NCBI GenBank assembly: GCA_016710075.1
Contig: JADJLO010000020.1
Location: forward strand, 60,925 to 124,924
Direction: 5' to 3'
Length of the DNA stretch: 64,000 nucleotides
Source of the DNA: Acidobacteriota bacterium
GTDB taxonomy: Bacteria > Acidobacteriota > Blastocatellia > RBC074
Shown here: one piece after another, positions 1 through 11,753 of the stretch
Layout: every line of letters begins with the position of its first letter
Numbering within the stretch: position 1 is the stretch's first letter
Made by a program: the position numbers and the translations under genes
The notes under the pieces: model-generated
What the model was told of the DNA's origin: nothing
Database searches by the model: none
What the model saw: the letters and a program-made list of their open reading frames with translations, nothing else

Positions 1-759
1 CGATCGTCATCGGCATCGACACCTCGAATGACTCGAACAGCTTCACCTCTCTTCCAATCCCCAGTTCCGCGGCCATCCGCCCGGTTTTCTCAAGATGATG
101 CTGCGGTGATCCGGTCAGCCTTCCGCGAAGTCTGATCAGCAGAGAGTAACTCCATAGAATCTTCAAAAGCATGGCCACGGCTATCGCCATCCAGCAGACC
201 GCCAGAATCATCGGCAGGCGGCCTTTCATCATATTTTCCAGCCCCGCTCTGAATCGATTCCTCAAACCTTCCGAATTCTCTGCCGCCGCTTGAGCCTGCC
301 CTGTCGTCCTGGCCGGCTCATTTAACGATACCCGGAGGTCAACTTCAGGCAACCGTTGATGCATCAAGTTCGAATCTTTCCCGTTGTTCTTCCCGGGCAA
401 CTGCCCTTTCGCCCCGCCAATTCCAAATGAGCGATCGGGCAATTGATAAACCTCAAATTGTCGCTGCCGCAACCAATCCTCACCCACCCCCACCCCCACT
501 CCCACTATGGCTACCGGCTCCGGTTCCAGTGGCGCCACCTTCCCTCTCCCGGCTCTCCCCGCTGAGAGGAATGACAACACTCCTATCGCCAACAGACAGA
601 CAAACCACACCTGTGCCTCGTCGTCGCACTCGGCCGGCTGATGAATCTCACCCCCACCCAGACCAGAAAGGCAATCAAGCCTCCCTGCCATAACCCGTTC
701 AACAGCCCCTGCACCATCCCCCGCATGACTAAATCAAATTCCTCGATAAATGATCCCAT
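1..759 (-). CDS. M56 (BlaR1-type) membrane metallopeptidase, partial and frameshifted
   Basis: This would be the sensor or antirepressor protease of a BlaI/M56 pair. Reading the minus strand from the ATG at 757-759 gives a hydrophobic segment (GLWQGGLIAFLVWVGVRF), then a stop. Shifting frame at the CC of 610-611 restores a continuous protein (VWFVCLLAIGVLSFL), a polar linker, a second membrane segment (MILAVCWMAIAVAMLLKILW) and a family-like region ending in ESFEVSMPMTI at the window edge. The HExxH zinc site of M56 proteins would lie beyond base 1. The start is 30 bases after the repressor stop, with a purine-rich AGGAAGG upstream. The break fits one missing G. Family placement rests on the order of elements and the BlaI neighbour. 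Confidence 0.72.
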
Positions 760-788
760 ATGCGTCCCGCCTTCCTGCCGGTACTCTC

Positions 789-1162
<374 letters not shown>

Positions 1163-1238
1163 TATCTTCACCTCCCCTTCTATCGACTAACTATTAAAGA
1201 ATTGGGAGTGAATCTACCCCGAGCCCGGGCGCCTGTCA

Positions 1239-1252
1239 ACTAAATAATTAGT
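1239..1252. promoter_or_regulatory. Candidate BlaI-type operator
   Basis: The perfect inverted repeat ACTAAATAATTAGT lies 77 bases upstream of the repressor start. BlaI-type operators in several phyla are short A/T-rich dyads containing TACTA/TAGTA-like halves, and this one has ACTAA/TTAGT arms. It also lies just upstream of the predicted rpmE promoter, so it might affect both directions. Binding is inferred from position and symmetry only. Confidence 0.4.
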
Positions 1253-1276
1253 AGCTGGCAAAAAAAGATGGTTAAC

Positions 1277-1306
1277 TTGACAGATTCAGGGAGCATCGGG
1301 TACTGT
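1277..1306 (+). promoter_or_regulatory. Predicted sigma70-type promoter for rpmE
   Basis: A perfect TTGACA (1277-1282) is followed after 18 bases by TACTGT (1301-1306), about 75 bases before the rpmE start. The -35 box is consensus; the -10 box is weak. Confidence 0.45.
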
Positions 1307-1381
1307 TCTCAATTGTCGTCAAGAGGTTGAGAGTAGACATGAAGAAGTCACGAAGAAGACGAAGTAAAGGAGATTGAGAAA

Positions 1382-1621
1382 GTGAAAGAAGGAATACATC
1401 CGCAATACAATGAATGCAAGGTGGTATGTGCCTGTGGGACAGCGTGGACGACGCGTTCGACGAAGAAGGAGATCCACATAGAAATCTGTTCGAGCTGCCA
1501 TCCGTTTTTCACCGGGAAGCAGAAACTGATTGACACGGCGGGCCGTGTTGAGCGTTTCCAGAAGAAGTACGGGATGAAGACGGAGTCGGAGAAGGCTTCC
1601 GAGGAGAAGGCTTCAGCCTAA
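1382..1621 (+). CDS. rpmE: Ribosomal protein bL31
   Basis: A 79-residue protein of the large ribosomal subunit. It starts MKEGIHPQYNECKVVCACGT and has the zinc-binding arrangement of the C+ form: CAC near residues 16-18 and CSSC near residues 37-40. The start is a GTG with AAAGGAG at 1366-1372 as ribosome binding site. The C-terminus has a lysine/glutamate-rich tail (ESEKASEEKASA) slightly longer than usual. It begins the cluster rpmE, DUF1385, prfA, prmC, an order known from several phyla. Confidence 0.95.
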   Translation: MKEGIHPQYNECKVVCACGTAWTTRSTKKEIHIEICSSCHPFFTGKQKLIDTAGRVERFQKKYGMKTESEKASEEKASA

Positions 1622-1662
1622 GCTGGTATTTTGCCCGAGCTGTTATTTTAATTTCAGAAGAT

Positions 1663-1746
1663 ATGGCAAAGGGAACGCACTACAATGAGCGGCCGGGAAT
1701 CGTCGAGGGTACGGTTTCAGGCGAAGTAGTGAGCAAGCATCTATAG
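1663..1746 (+). other. Possible 27-residue ORF
   Basis: A short frame (MAKGTHYNERPGIVEGTVSG...) lies between rpmE and the DUF1385 gene. It has an ATG but only a weak purine stretch (AGAAG) upstream, and I recognise no family. It could be chance coding inside the rpmE 3' region. Confidence 0.18.
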
Positions 1747-1760
1747 CTTTAGAAAATCAG

Positions 1761-1835
1761 AGCCACAGTCTGCTCGGAAGCCGGGCATCTCGCGATGAGA
1801 TGGCTGTCGTCTGAAGCGATTGTGGCTTTATTTTT
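1761..1835 (+). terminator. Terminator-like long hairpin with T-rich tail
   Basis: AGCCACA (1761-1767) pairs with TGTGGCT (1821-1827), and TTTATTTTT follows directly. The 53-base loop contains a second hairpin, CATCTC/GAGATG. It lies 140 bases after rpmE and just before the DUF1385 start. It could therefore be a distant terminator for rpmE or an attenuator in the leader of the downstream genes. Confidence 0.4.
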
Positions 1836-1864
1836 AAAAAACAAGTTCAGACTTGAAGAAGGCC

Positions 1865-2989
1865 ATGAAAGAACAGAAAGAGATCATAGTCGGGGGGCAG
1901 GCGGTAATTGAAGGGGTCATGATGAGGGCGCCGAATTCGTATGCGGTAGCAGTTCGGCGAATGGATGGGACGATAGTTTCGCAAGCCGAGCGGTTGCCGA
2001 AGCTGAGTGAAAAGTATCCGATTTTGAAGGTTCCGGTATTGAGAGGGAGCGCGGTGCTGATTCATTCGATGATCCTGGGGATCAAGGCCTTGAACTTTTC
2101 GGCGACGGTGGCGCTTGATGAGCAGCAGCCGGGGGTGCAGGTCAAGGCGGCGGCGGGAGCCGGAGTGTTGGCGACCACCTCGCATGGGATCGAATCGTCG
2201 CGGATTTTGGAGCCTGCGATATCTGAAAAATCCACGGTGGACAAGGGCGAATCAGGTGCGGGAATGGCAGCGACGGCAGCGGGGTCGATAATCTTCGCCC
2301 TGTTTTTCAACGTCTTGTTGTTCATCGTCATGCCGTTGTTATTGACCAACATTCTGTTCATCTATTTTGGACTTGAGAATGCGCCCCGGATAATGCCGGT
2401 TGGCGGCGGTGCGGCGGACGGGGCGTGGTATCAGGGATTATGGATGTGGCTGCAGGCGTATCTGAAGCCGGTGCGACCGTCGGTCAGTTTCAACCTGGTA
2501 GACGGCGTGATCAGGATGTGTTTCTTCGTGCTCATGATCTTCATCTTTTCACGATTGAACGACATCAGGCGAATCTTCGAGTATCACGGGGCCGAGCACA
2601 AAACAGTATACGCATGGGAAGCCGGCGAAGACCTGACGGTGGCCAATGCCAGACTCCATCCACGCCAGCATCCTCGGTGTGGAACCAGTTTTCTGATGGT
2701 GGTCATGCTGGTTTCGATCGTGCTTTTCTCGGTCATCAAATTCGATTCGCTGATATTCAATCTGCTGACGCGCATCGCCCTGATCCCGCTGATTGCGGGA
2801 ATATCGTACGAAATCATCAAGGCGGCGGGTAGCAGTGAGAGTTCGAGATTCTTCTCCATCATCACGCGTCCTGGAATCTGGATGCAGAATCTGACGACAC
2901 GCGAACCATCGGATGACCAGCTTGAAGTGGCAATTTTCGCCCTCAAGGAATCGTTGAAACTCGAGCCGCTGCCCGAAGCCACGGCCTGA
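1865..2989 (+). CDS. DUF1385 membrane protein (YqhQ-like)
   Basis: A membrane protein of unknown biochemical role, named for DUF1385. The N-terminus has the characteristic GGQAVIEGVMMR. The middle has several hydrophobic segments (FALFFNVLLFIVMPLLLTNI and MCFFVLMIFIFS), then EYHGAEHKTVYAWE and RCGTSFLMVVMLVS, both family hallmarks. I place the start at the ATG of 1865, with AGAAGG close upstream; a TTG at 1853 would add four residues. It is followed 35 bases later by prfA. The order rpmE-DUF1385-prfA-prmC recurs in Firmicutes and other phyla, so the protein is often linked to translation, without proof. Confidence 0.88.
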   Translation: MKEQKEIIVGGQAVIEGVMMRAPNSYAVAVRRMDGTIVSQAERLPKLSEKYPILKVPVLRGSAVLIHSMILGIKALNFSATVALDEQQPGVQVKAAAGAGVLATTSHGIESSRILEPAISEKSTVDKGESGAGMAATAAGSIIFALFFNVLLFIVMPLLLTNILFIYFGLENAPRIMPVGGGAADGAWYQGLWMWLQAYLKPVRPSVSFNLVDGVIRMCFFVLMIFIFSRLNDIRRIFEYHGAEHKTVYAWEAGEDLTVANARLHPRQHPRCGTSFLMVVMLVSIVLFSVIKFDSLIFNLLTRIALIPLIAGISYEIIKAAGSSESSRFFSIITRPGIWMQNLTTREPSDDQLEVAIFALKESLKLEPLPEATA

Positions 2990-3024
2990 AAACAGAAAGA
3001 CTGCAAAGACAGATACCCGATTTT

Positions 3025-4113
<1,089 letters not shown>

Positions 4114-4138
4114 AAAACCTGTTCTTACCCGCCAACCG

Positions 4139-5008
4139 ATGACCCAGTCGATGACCATTGCAGAAACGCTCAGACGCGCGAGTCAGCGTCTGCGAGAGGC
4201 TTCCGTCCCAAACGACCTGATGGATGCTCAAACACTGCTTGCATCTGCGATGGGCTGCGACCGCACTTATCTGATCGTCAATTTCAATCAGGCGGTTCCC
4301 GGGGAGATCCGTGACAAGTTCGATTCGCTCATCTCGCGGCGAACACTCGGAGAGCCGCTTCAATACATCACCGGTCATCAGGAATTTTTCGGACTGGATT
4401 TCATGGTCACGCCGGATGTCCTGATCCCCCGCCCCGAGACGGAGATCATCATCGAGGAGACCATCCGCATCGCGCAACAGATGAAGCTGGCCAATCCGGT
4501 GGTTGTGGATGCCGTCTCCGGCTCCGGCTGTATTGCCGTAACACTGGCGCGCGAATTGAGCGGATCCACCATCTTTGCCGTGGATCTTTCCTTTCCGGCG
4601 CTCGGGGTTGCGCGACGCAACGCCATTCACAATTCAACAGATGATCGCATCCACTTCATCGCCGCTGATATGCTGGAGGCCTTCATCGAAGAGCCCTTTG
4701 CCGACTTCATCATCTCCAATCCGCCTTATGTCCCGGAGAGAGAAATGCCCGAACTCCAGCGCGAGGTGCGGGAATGGGAACCTCGCACGGCTCTGACTGA
4801 CGGGAAAGACGGCCTGAGCTTTTACCGGCGCCTGCTTGTCGAATCTCCCCGCCGCTTGAAACCCGGCGGCCATTTCATCTGCGAATTGGGCTACTCTCAA
4901 TCGGCGGCAGTCGCTCAACTGATCGACCGGGAAATCTGGTCTGAACCACGTCTGATCGACGATCTGCAGGGGATACCCAGAACCTTTGTCGTGCAAAAAA
5001 GAGTTTAA
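4139..5008 (+). CDS. prmC: Release factor glutamine methyltransferase PrmC
   Basis: Transfers a methyl group from SAM to the glutamine of the release-factor GGQ motif. The substrate-binding and catalytic NPPYVP occurs in ISNPPYVPEREMP, and the SAM motif is VVDAVSGSGCIAVTLA. That motif has VSGSG where GTGSG is more usual. The N-terminal helical domain (ETLRRASQRLREA) and the 289-residue length match the family. The stop codon (5006-5008) lies inside the first TTTAAAG word of the following repeat element. Confidence 0.95.
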   Translation: MTQSMTIAETLRRASQRLREASVPNDLMDAQTLLASAMGCDRTYLIVNFNQAVPGEIRDKFDSLISRRTLGEPLQYITGHQEFFGLDFMVTPDVLIPRPETEIIIEETIRIAQQMKLANPVVVDAVSGSGCIAVTLARELSGSTIFAVDLSFPALGVARRNAIHNSTDDRIHFIAADMLEAFIEEPFADFIISNPPYVPEREMPELQREVREWEPRTALTDGKDGLSFYRRLLVESPRRLKPGGHFICELGYSQSAAVAQLIDREIWSEPRLIDDLQGIPRTFVVQKRV

Positions 5009-5149
5009 AGTCCATATTCCAAAGCTCAAAGATGTGATTGCAGGGTTGGAAGCTGAGAAAAACAGGCTCTCCACTTTGTTTTGCCGGTTAAAAGTGTGAC
5101 TGATTGCTCTCTTCGCTTTAAACTTTCGACTTTAAACTTTAAACTCCTT
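5001..5149. repeat. TTTAAAG-word inverted repeat, copy 1
   Basis: The left part (5001-5034) contains GAGTTTAAAGTCCATATTCC and then AAAGCTCAAAG. The right part (5115-5146) contains CTTTAAACTTTCGAC followed by two more TTTAAACT words. The arms are complementary and enclose about 80 bases. Part of the left arm is the prmC stop codon, and the right arm ends just before the next gene. Similar words recur at 28323-28395 and 53708-53742. Confidence 0.7.
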
Positions 5150-5156
5150 TTATCGA

Positions 5157-5975
5157 ATGACACGAAAAAAAAGTCCAATCAACGACCTGGATCTGAGCCG
5201 CTGGCGCGAATACGATGACGTCATCACCGATTCGCTCTGGCTGATTCCCGAGCGTGATCGTTCGGGCGCGCATCTGGCCGATTATCACGGCAACTTCGTG
5301 CCTCAGATTCCGCGTCAGGCTATTCAGCGATTCACTAAAAAAGGCGATGTCGTGCTGGATGCCTTTTTGGGATCTGGGACAACGCTCATCGAATGCCGCA
5401 GGCTGGGGCGCAACGGAATCGGCCTCGAACTCAACGATGAACGGGCAAAGATCGCCAGAAGGCGCATCTCGAGCGAGAAGAATCCGGACAAGATCAAAAC
5501 CCGTGTCGTCAACAGCAACAGCAGCGATCTGAAGCATACGCCGAAGCGGATCTCAAAAGCGCTGGCAGGCATCGGCCGGGAGAAGGCTCAGCTTGTCATG
5601 CTTCACCCGCCCTATCATTCAATCATCAGATTCTCGGATCAGGACGGAGACCTCTCAAATTGCCCGAATGTCGACACCTTCGTCGAAAAATTCGGAAACG
5701 TAGTCGATGTCGTCACGCCATTCCTCGAAGATGACCGCTACCTGGTGCTGGTTATCGGCGATATGTACGAACGCGGTGAATGGATTCCTCTCAGCTATTT
5801 CTGCATGCAACAGGTGCTCGAACGCGGTTACAAGCTCAAGAGCATCGTCGTCAAGGATATGCAGGGGAATCGCGCCAAAAGGAATCTGAAAAATATCTGG
5901 CGATATCGCGCACTGGCTGGCGGGTTCTACATCTTCAAACACGAATACGTCATGTTCTTCCGGAAGGCAGAATAA
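5157..5975 (+). CDS. Solitary DNA methyltransferase, N6-adenine/N4-cytosine type
   Basis: A 272-residue SAM-dependent DNA methylase. The SAM loop is DVVLDAFLGSGTTLIECRRL (motif I). The catalytic motif IV reads LHPPYHSIIRFS, that is H-P-P-Y where most relatives have D/S/N-P-P-Y/W. Motif I after an N-terminal segment with IPRQAIQRFT, and motif IV downstream, suggest a beta-type order of the N6_N4_Mtase fold. No restriction endonuclase gene is adjacent, so it may be an orphan regulatory methylase or act on another substrate. The target sequence cannot be read from the protein. Confidence 0.75.
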   Translation: MTRKKSPINDLDLSRWREYDDVITDSLWLIPERDRSGAHLADYHGNFVPQIPRQAIQRFTKKGDVVLDAFLGSGTTLIECRRLGRNGIGLELNDERAKIARRRISSEKNPDKIKTRVVNSNSSDLKHTPKRISKALAGIGREKAQLVMLHPPYHSIIRFSDQDGDLSNCPNVDTFVEKFGNVVDVVTPFLEDDRYLVLVIGDMYERGEWIPLSYFCMQQVLERGYKLKSIVVKDMQGNRAKRNLKNIWRYRALAGGFYIFKHEYVMFFRKAE

Positions 5976-5978
5976 ATC

Positions 5979-6075
5979 ACAAGAATGAAGAATGTAGAAT
6001 GAAGAATGCAGAATGGCTCATTACGCATTCTTCATTCTTCATTCTACATTCTTAATTCTGCATTCTTCATTCTTC
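5979..6075. repeat. GAATGAAGAATG-word inverted repeat
   Basis: The left arm (5979-6015) is built from GAATGAAGAATGTAGAATG-like words, and the right arm (6025-6075) from the complementary CATTCTTCATTCTTC words. Only about ten bases separate them, so a very long hairpin is possible. It lies between two convergent genes, and its right end encodes the last residues (QKEE) and stop of the minus-strand gene. Confidence 0.8.
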
Positions 6076-7134
6076 CTTCTGCATTTGTCCTGGATCTGAA
6101 GTAATTTTGATATCGGTCTCGAACTTGCGATAAAACTTGAAATAGATGAGATTTCGGAAATAGTGTTTCATCCGCCGGTCAGCGATGATGAATTCGGCGC
6201 GAATGGGAAGCAGGAAGTCGATGTCGAGTCCCCGCAATTTGAGGACATCGTAATCGACGGAGCTTTCGGAATTTGTAATCGGGTAGCTTTTTGGCAGATC
6301 GTCGACAGCCTGGTCGATTCTAAGCACGCGTTTGGTCTCCTGGTCGATCCAGACGGTGCCGCTGTACCCCGCGATGATGACCGGAGCCGTGTCGGCCTTG
6401 ACCTGAAGTTTGGAAGAAGCCTGGGGGACTGTAAAATCGTAAACGAGCGCCTGGCGGTTGCCGAGCCTCTCCTTGCCGGCGGATTTGAAGACGGTCTGAG
6501 TGGTCTCATCAAAGAGAGCGGCAAGACCTGAGGCGAAGTCGCCCGTGGAGTAGGCTCCGCCGGATTCTTCGAGCGGCTTTGTCACGGCGCGGCCAACCGA
6601 GTTGATCGGCTTGTAGGTTTCTTTTTTCCGGTTATAGGTCAGTTCGTAGGTCAGGGTATCGGCCTTGTCCCATGCGCCGCGAGCCTCATAATCGTAGTAT
6701 CGTTCGACGACCTGCTGGCAGATGAAGTCTGGAAGCTCGTCCAGGTAATCGCGGACCGCTCTCCTCACCTCTTCAATGAAAGGATCTTTGGCCTGTGGAC
6801 CGATTGGAGTCACCTTGCCGGCGGCATCTTTGAGCTTCGCGTCGAGGCGTTTGATGGTGTTGATCAGATTCTGATGCGCGCCATTGGCCCGCAGGCGGCT
6901 GACAACATCAGGTGCGGGATCAAATGCGATGCCGACACGCTCGATGTATAAGGCCAGCTCGGCTTCGGTCATGTTTCGACCCACCGATTGTCTCAGCAGC
7001 CTGTTCATATCCTGCAATGTCACAGGTTGATTTGGAAGCTGAGTCTGAGCAAAGACGACACCGCCTGATATCATAAGTCCTGCTCCCAACAAAAAAGGCA
7101 GGATCAATCGACTGACGCTTAAGCTGATTTTCAT
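6067..7134 (-). CDS. Secreted protein of unknown function, acidobacterial DELPxFxCQQ type
   Basis: A 355-residue protein with a clear signal peptide (FLLGAGLMISGGVVFAQ). After a helical region (residues about 25-105) comes RDYLDELPDFICQQVVERYY, then a beta-rich part with WIDQETKRVLRIDQ. I have seen this arrangement in large families of secreted acidobacterial proteins, none with a known function. AGGAG lies about 10 bases upstream of the ATG. The C-terminal codons and stop fall in the GAATGAAG repeat. Location is probably periplasm or outer membrane; no catalytic motif is evident. Confidence 0.7.
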   Translation of the reverse strand: MKISLSVSRLILPFLLGAGLMISGGVVFAQTQLPNQPVTLQDMNRLLRQSVGRNMTEAELALYIERVGIAFDPAPDVVSRLRANGAHQNLINTIKRLDAKLKDAAGKVTPIGPQAKDPFIEEVRRAVRDYLDELPDFICQQVVERYYDYEARGAWDKADTLTYELTYNRKKETYKPINSVGRAVTKPLEESGGAYSTGDFASGLAALFDETTQTVFKSAGKERLGNRQALVYDFTVPQASSKLQVKADTAPVIIAGYSGTVWIDQETKRVLRIDQAVDDLPKSYPITNSESSVDYDVLKLRGLDIDFLLPIRAEFIIADRRMKHYFRNLIYFKFYRKFETDIKITSDPGQMQKEE

Positions 7135-7213
7135 AATAACCGATACTCCTTTAATTCACTGCTTCAATTCTCTTTCATTAGAAAGCGAATTGCCAGCGGC
7201 CCGTCCCATCTCA

Positions 7214-7250
7214 GGGGCAACCGGGGCAACAGGGACAACCGGGGCAACCG
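7214..7250. repeat. GGGGCAACC short tandem words
   Basis: Four imperfect copies of GGGGCAACC/GGGACAACC stand in tandem in the 250-base gap between the divergent secreted-protein and BNR-propeller genes. The remainder of this gap shows no gene. Confidence 0.55.
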
Positions 7251-7384
7251 GCTGGAATGTCCCGGGCATCTTGTACCCGTACAAATATAAGGCGATTTGT
7301 TTTACAATCTGGTTTCGTTGATTTCAAAGCTGGACCCCCTCCGGCAGGTTCAATCAGGCCTGCGGATAACAGCTGGAGCACCAA

Positions 7385-9900
<2,516 letters not shown>

Positions 9901-9908
9901 AGCCACAA

Positions 9909-10766
9909 ATGAAAGCCATCAATACCAACGATGATCAAATCATGATCTTTTCCGACTCGGCGCTGTCGCGGCGACTTGAGAGAGCGGAAGGGCGCGGCAA
10001 TGCGGACTTTGTCGAAACCAGGGCTGCAATTGCCCCTGACAGCGGCGCACAATGGATCGAGGTCGCCGGCGCATACGCCATGTATGACGGGCTGAAATCT
10101 CCCCTGACGCAGACATTCGGACTTGGCATGTTTGAACCCGTCACGGCTGCAGAAATGGACGAGATCGAACAATTCTATCGCAAATTCTCGGCGCCGGTCT
10201 TTCATGAAATAAGTCCTCTGGCTGATCCGGCCTTACTGCCGCTGCTCAATCAAAGGGGCTATCAACCGATAGAGTTTACCAGTGTCATGTTTCGCCCGAT
10301 CGATCACGATATTCACCTTAATGCCGCACTCAATGAAAACATTCAGGTGCGACTGGCGCAGATCAGTGAACAGGAATTGTGGGCACAGACTGCGGCTAAG
10401 GGATGGAGCGAACACGTGGAGTTTACCGATATCGTGCTTGAGTTATCGCAGATCAGCGCAAAGAAACCGGACGCACTTTTGTTTCTGGCGGAACTCGACG
10501 GGAGGCCCATAGCAACCGGCGGATTGAACATCTGCGAAGGCGTGGCATTGATGGCCGGAGCAAGCACCATTCCGGACGCCCGGAAACAGGGGGCTCAGCT
10601 TGCCCTGCTTGAAAACCGCCTGCGTTTTGCCGCAGAACAAGGGTGTGACATTGCGATGATGTGCGCTTTACCGGGCAGCGCCTCTCAGCGAAATGCCGAG
10701 CGGCAGGGATTCCGCATCGCCTATACCCGCATCAAGTGGCAGCTCGCACAAGAGGCTCAGGATTGA
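9909..10766 (+). CDS. GNAT-family N-acetyltransferase
   Basis: A 285-residue protein with a GNAT fold in its C-terminal half. The acetyl-CoA loop is ARKQGAQLALL (R/Q-x-x-G-x-A pattern), preceded by strand FLAELDGRPIATGGLNI and followed by the typical CALPGSASQRNAERQGFRI. The N-terminal half (residues 1-130) is weakly GNAT-like, so this may be a tandem domain. The start is 8 bases after the propeller gene. The acetyl acceptor cannot be predicted. Confidence 0.8.
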   Translation: MKAINTNDDQIMIFSDSALSRRLERAEGRGNADFVETRAAIAPDSGAQWIEVAGAYAMYDGLKSPLTQTFGLGMFEPVTAAEMDEIEQFYRKFSAPVFHEISPLADPALLPLLNQRGYQPIEFTSVMFRPIDHDIHLNAALNENIQVRLAQISEQELWAQTAAKGWSEHVEFTDIVLELSQISAKKPDALLFLAELDGRPIATGGLNICEGVALMAGASTIPDARKQGAQLALLENRLRFAAEQGCDIAMMCALPGSASQRNAERQGFRIAYTRIKWQLAQEAQD

Positions 10767-10785
10767 ACGGCGCGCCGGCCACCGG

Positions 10786-11715
10786 CTACTTATAGGCTTT
10801 GGGAATGAACCGTTGGGAGCGTTTAGGCGGGCGTTTATAACCGGTATCCATCTGGCGCAAGGGTAATTCGAACTCCATTGGCGACAGGTCCTGGTAGGGA
10901 ATCAGACTCAACAGGTGTGCGATGCAGTTGAGACGTGCTGTCTTCTTGTCGTCGGCCTCAACCACATGCCAGGGACAGAATTTCTTGTCCGTCATTGCCA
11001 GCATGACATCCTTGGCCTTGCTGTATTCGACCCAGTGTTTTCGCGATTCAAGATCCATCGTGCTCAGCTTCCAGCGCTTGATCGGATTGTGAATCCTCTC
11101 CTGGAAGCGACGCTCCTGCTCCTCATCGCTGACCGAAAACCAGTATTTTATGATGATCACCCCGGAACGGACGAGCATTCGCTCAAATTGAGGAGCCGAA
11201 CGCAGAAATTCCTGGTACTCCTCATTCGTGCAGAATCCCATGACGTGCTCGACACCGGCGCGGTTGTACCAGCTCCTGTCAAACAGCACGATCTCACCCG
11301 CCGCCGGCAGATGCGCGACGTAGCGCTGGAAATACCACTGTGTTTTTTCCTTTTCGGTTGGGACTCCCAATGCGACGACCCGGCAAATGCGTGGATTGAG
11401 ACATTCGGAAATACGCTTGATCACACCACCCTTACCCGCCGCATCCCGGCCCTCAAAGATCACCACTACCCTGAGCCCCTGCATCCGGACCCATTCCTGC
11501 AGCTTGATCAGCTCCAACTGAAGCTTCGCCAGCTCGTCAATGTATTTGTATCTCCGGACGGATTTTCCGGTTCTGTGTGGCTGAAGTGCTTTGGCCTTTC
11601 CGGCATGTTCGAGAGTCAGCCATTTGTCTTCAATGGAAGCCTCTTCGATCGCGTCGGCGACGATTTCACTGTCGGTTTCAGGCCGGAATTTATTTTTCTT
11701 TTTTGCACTGGACAT
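10786..11715 (-). CDS. ppk2: Polyphosphate kinase 2 family protein
   Basis: Uses polyphosphate to phosphorylate nucleotides, or the reverse. The Walker A loop is FEGRDAAGKGGVIKR and the lid/Walker B region is IVLFDRSWYNRAGVEHVMGF. Both are diagnostic of PPK2, as is the HNPIKRWKLSTMDLESR segment. I chose the ATG at 11713-11715 (MSSAKKKNKFRPETD, 309 residues), because the frame upstream opens only with a TTG and has no better binding site. A ppk1 homologue lies 8 kb away. The subclass (ADP or AMP user) is not assigned. Confidence 0.9.
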   Translation of the reverse strand: MSSAKKKNKFRPETDSEIVADAIEEASIEDKWLTLEHAGKAKALQPHRTGKSVRRYKYIDELAKLQLELIKLQEWVRMQGLRVVVIFEGRDAAGKGGVIKRISECLNPRICRVVALGVPTEKEKTQWYFQRYVAHLPAAGEIVLFDRSWYNRAGVEHVMGFCTNEEYQEFLRSAPQFERMLVRSGVIIIKYWFSVSDEEQERRFQERIHNPIKRWKLSTMDLESRKHWVEYSKAKDVMLAMTDKKFCPWHVVEADDKKTARLNCIAHLLSLIPYQDLSPMEFELPLRQMDTGYKRPPKRSQRFIPKAYK

Positions 11716-11753
11716 TTCTGATGATATTTTTCGGCTATAGCCGGGCGGCAAAA

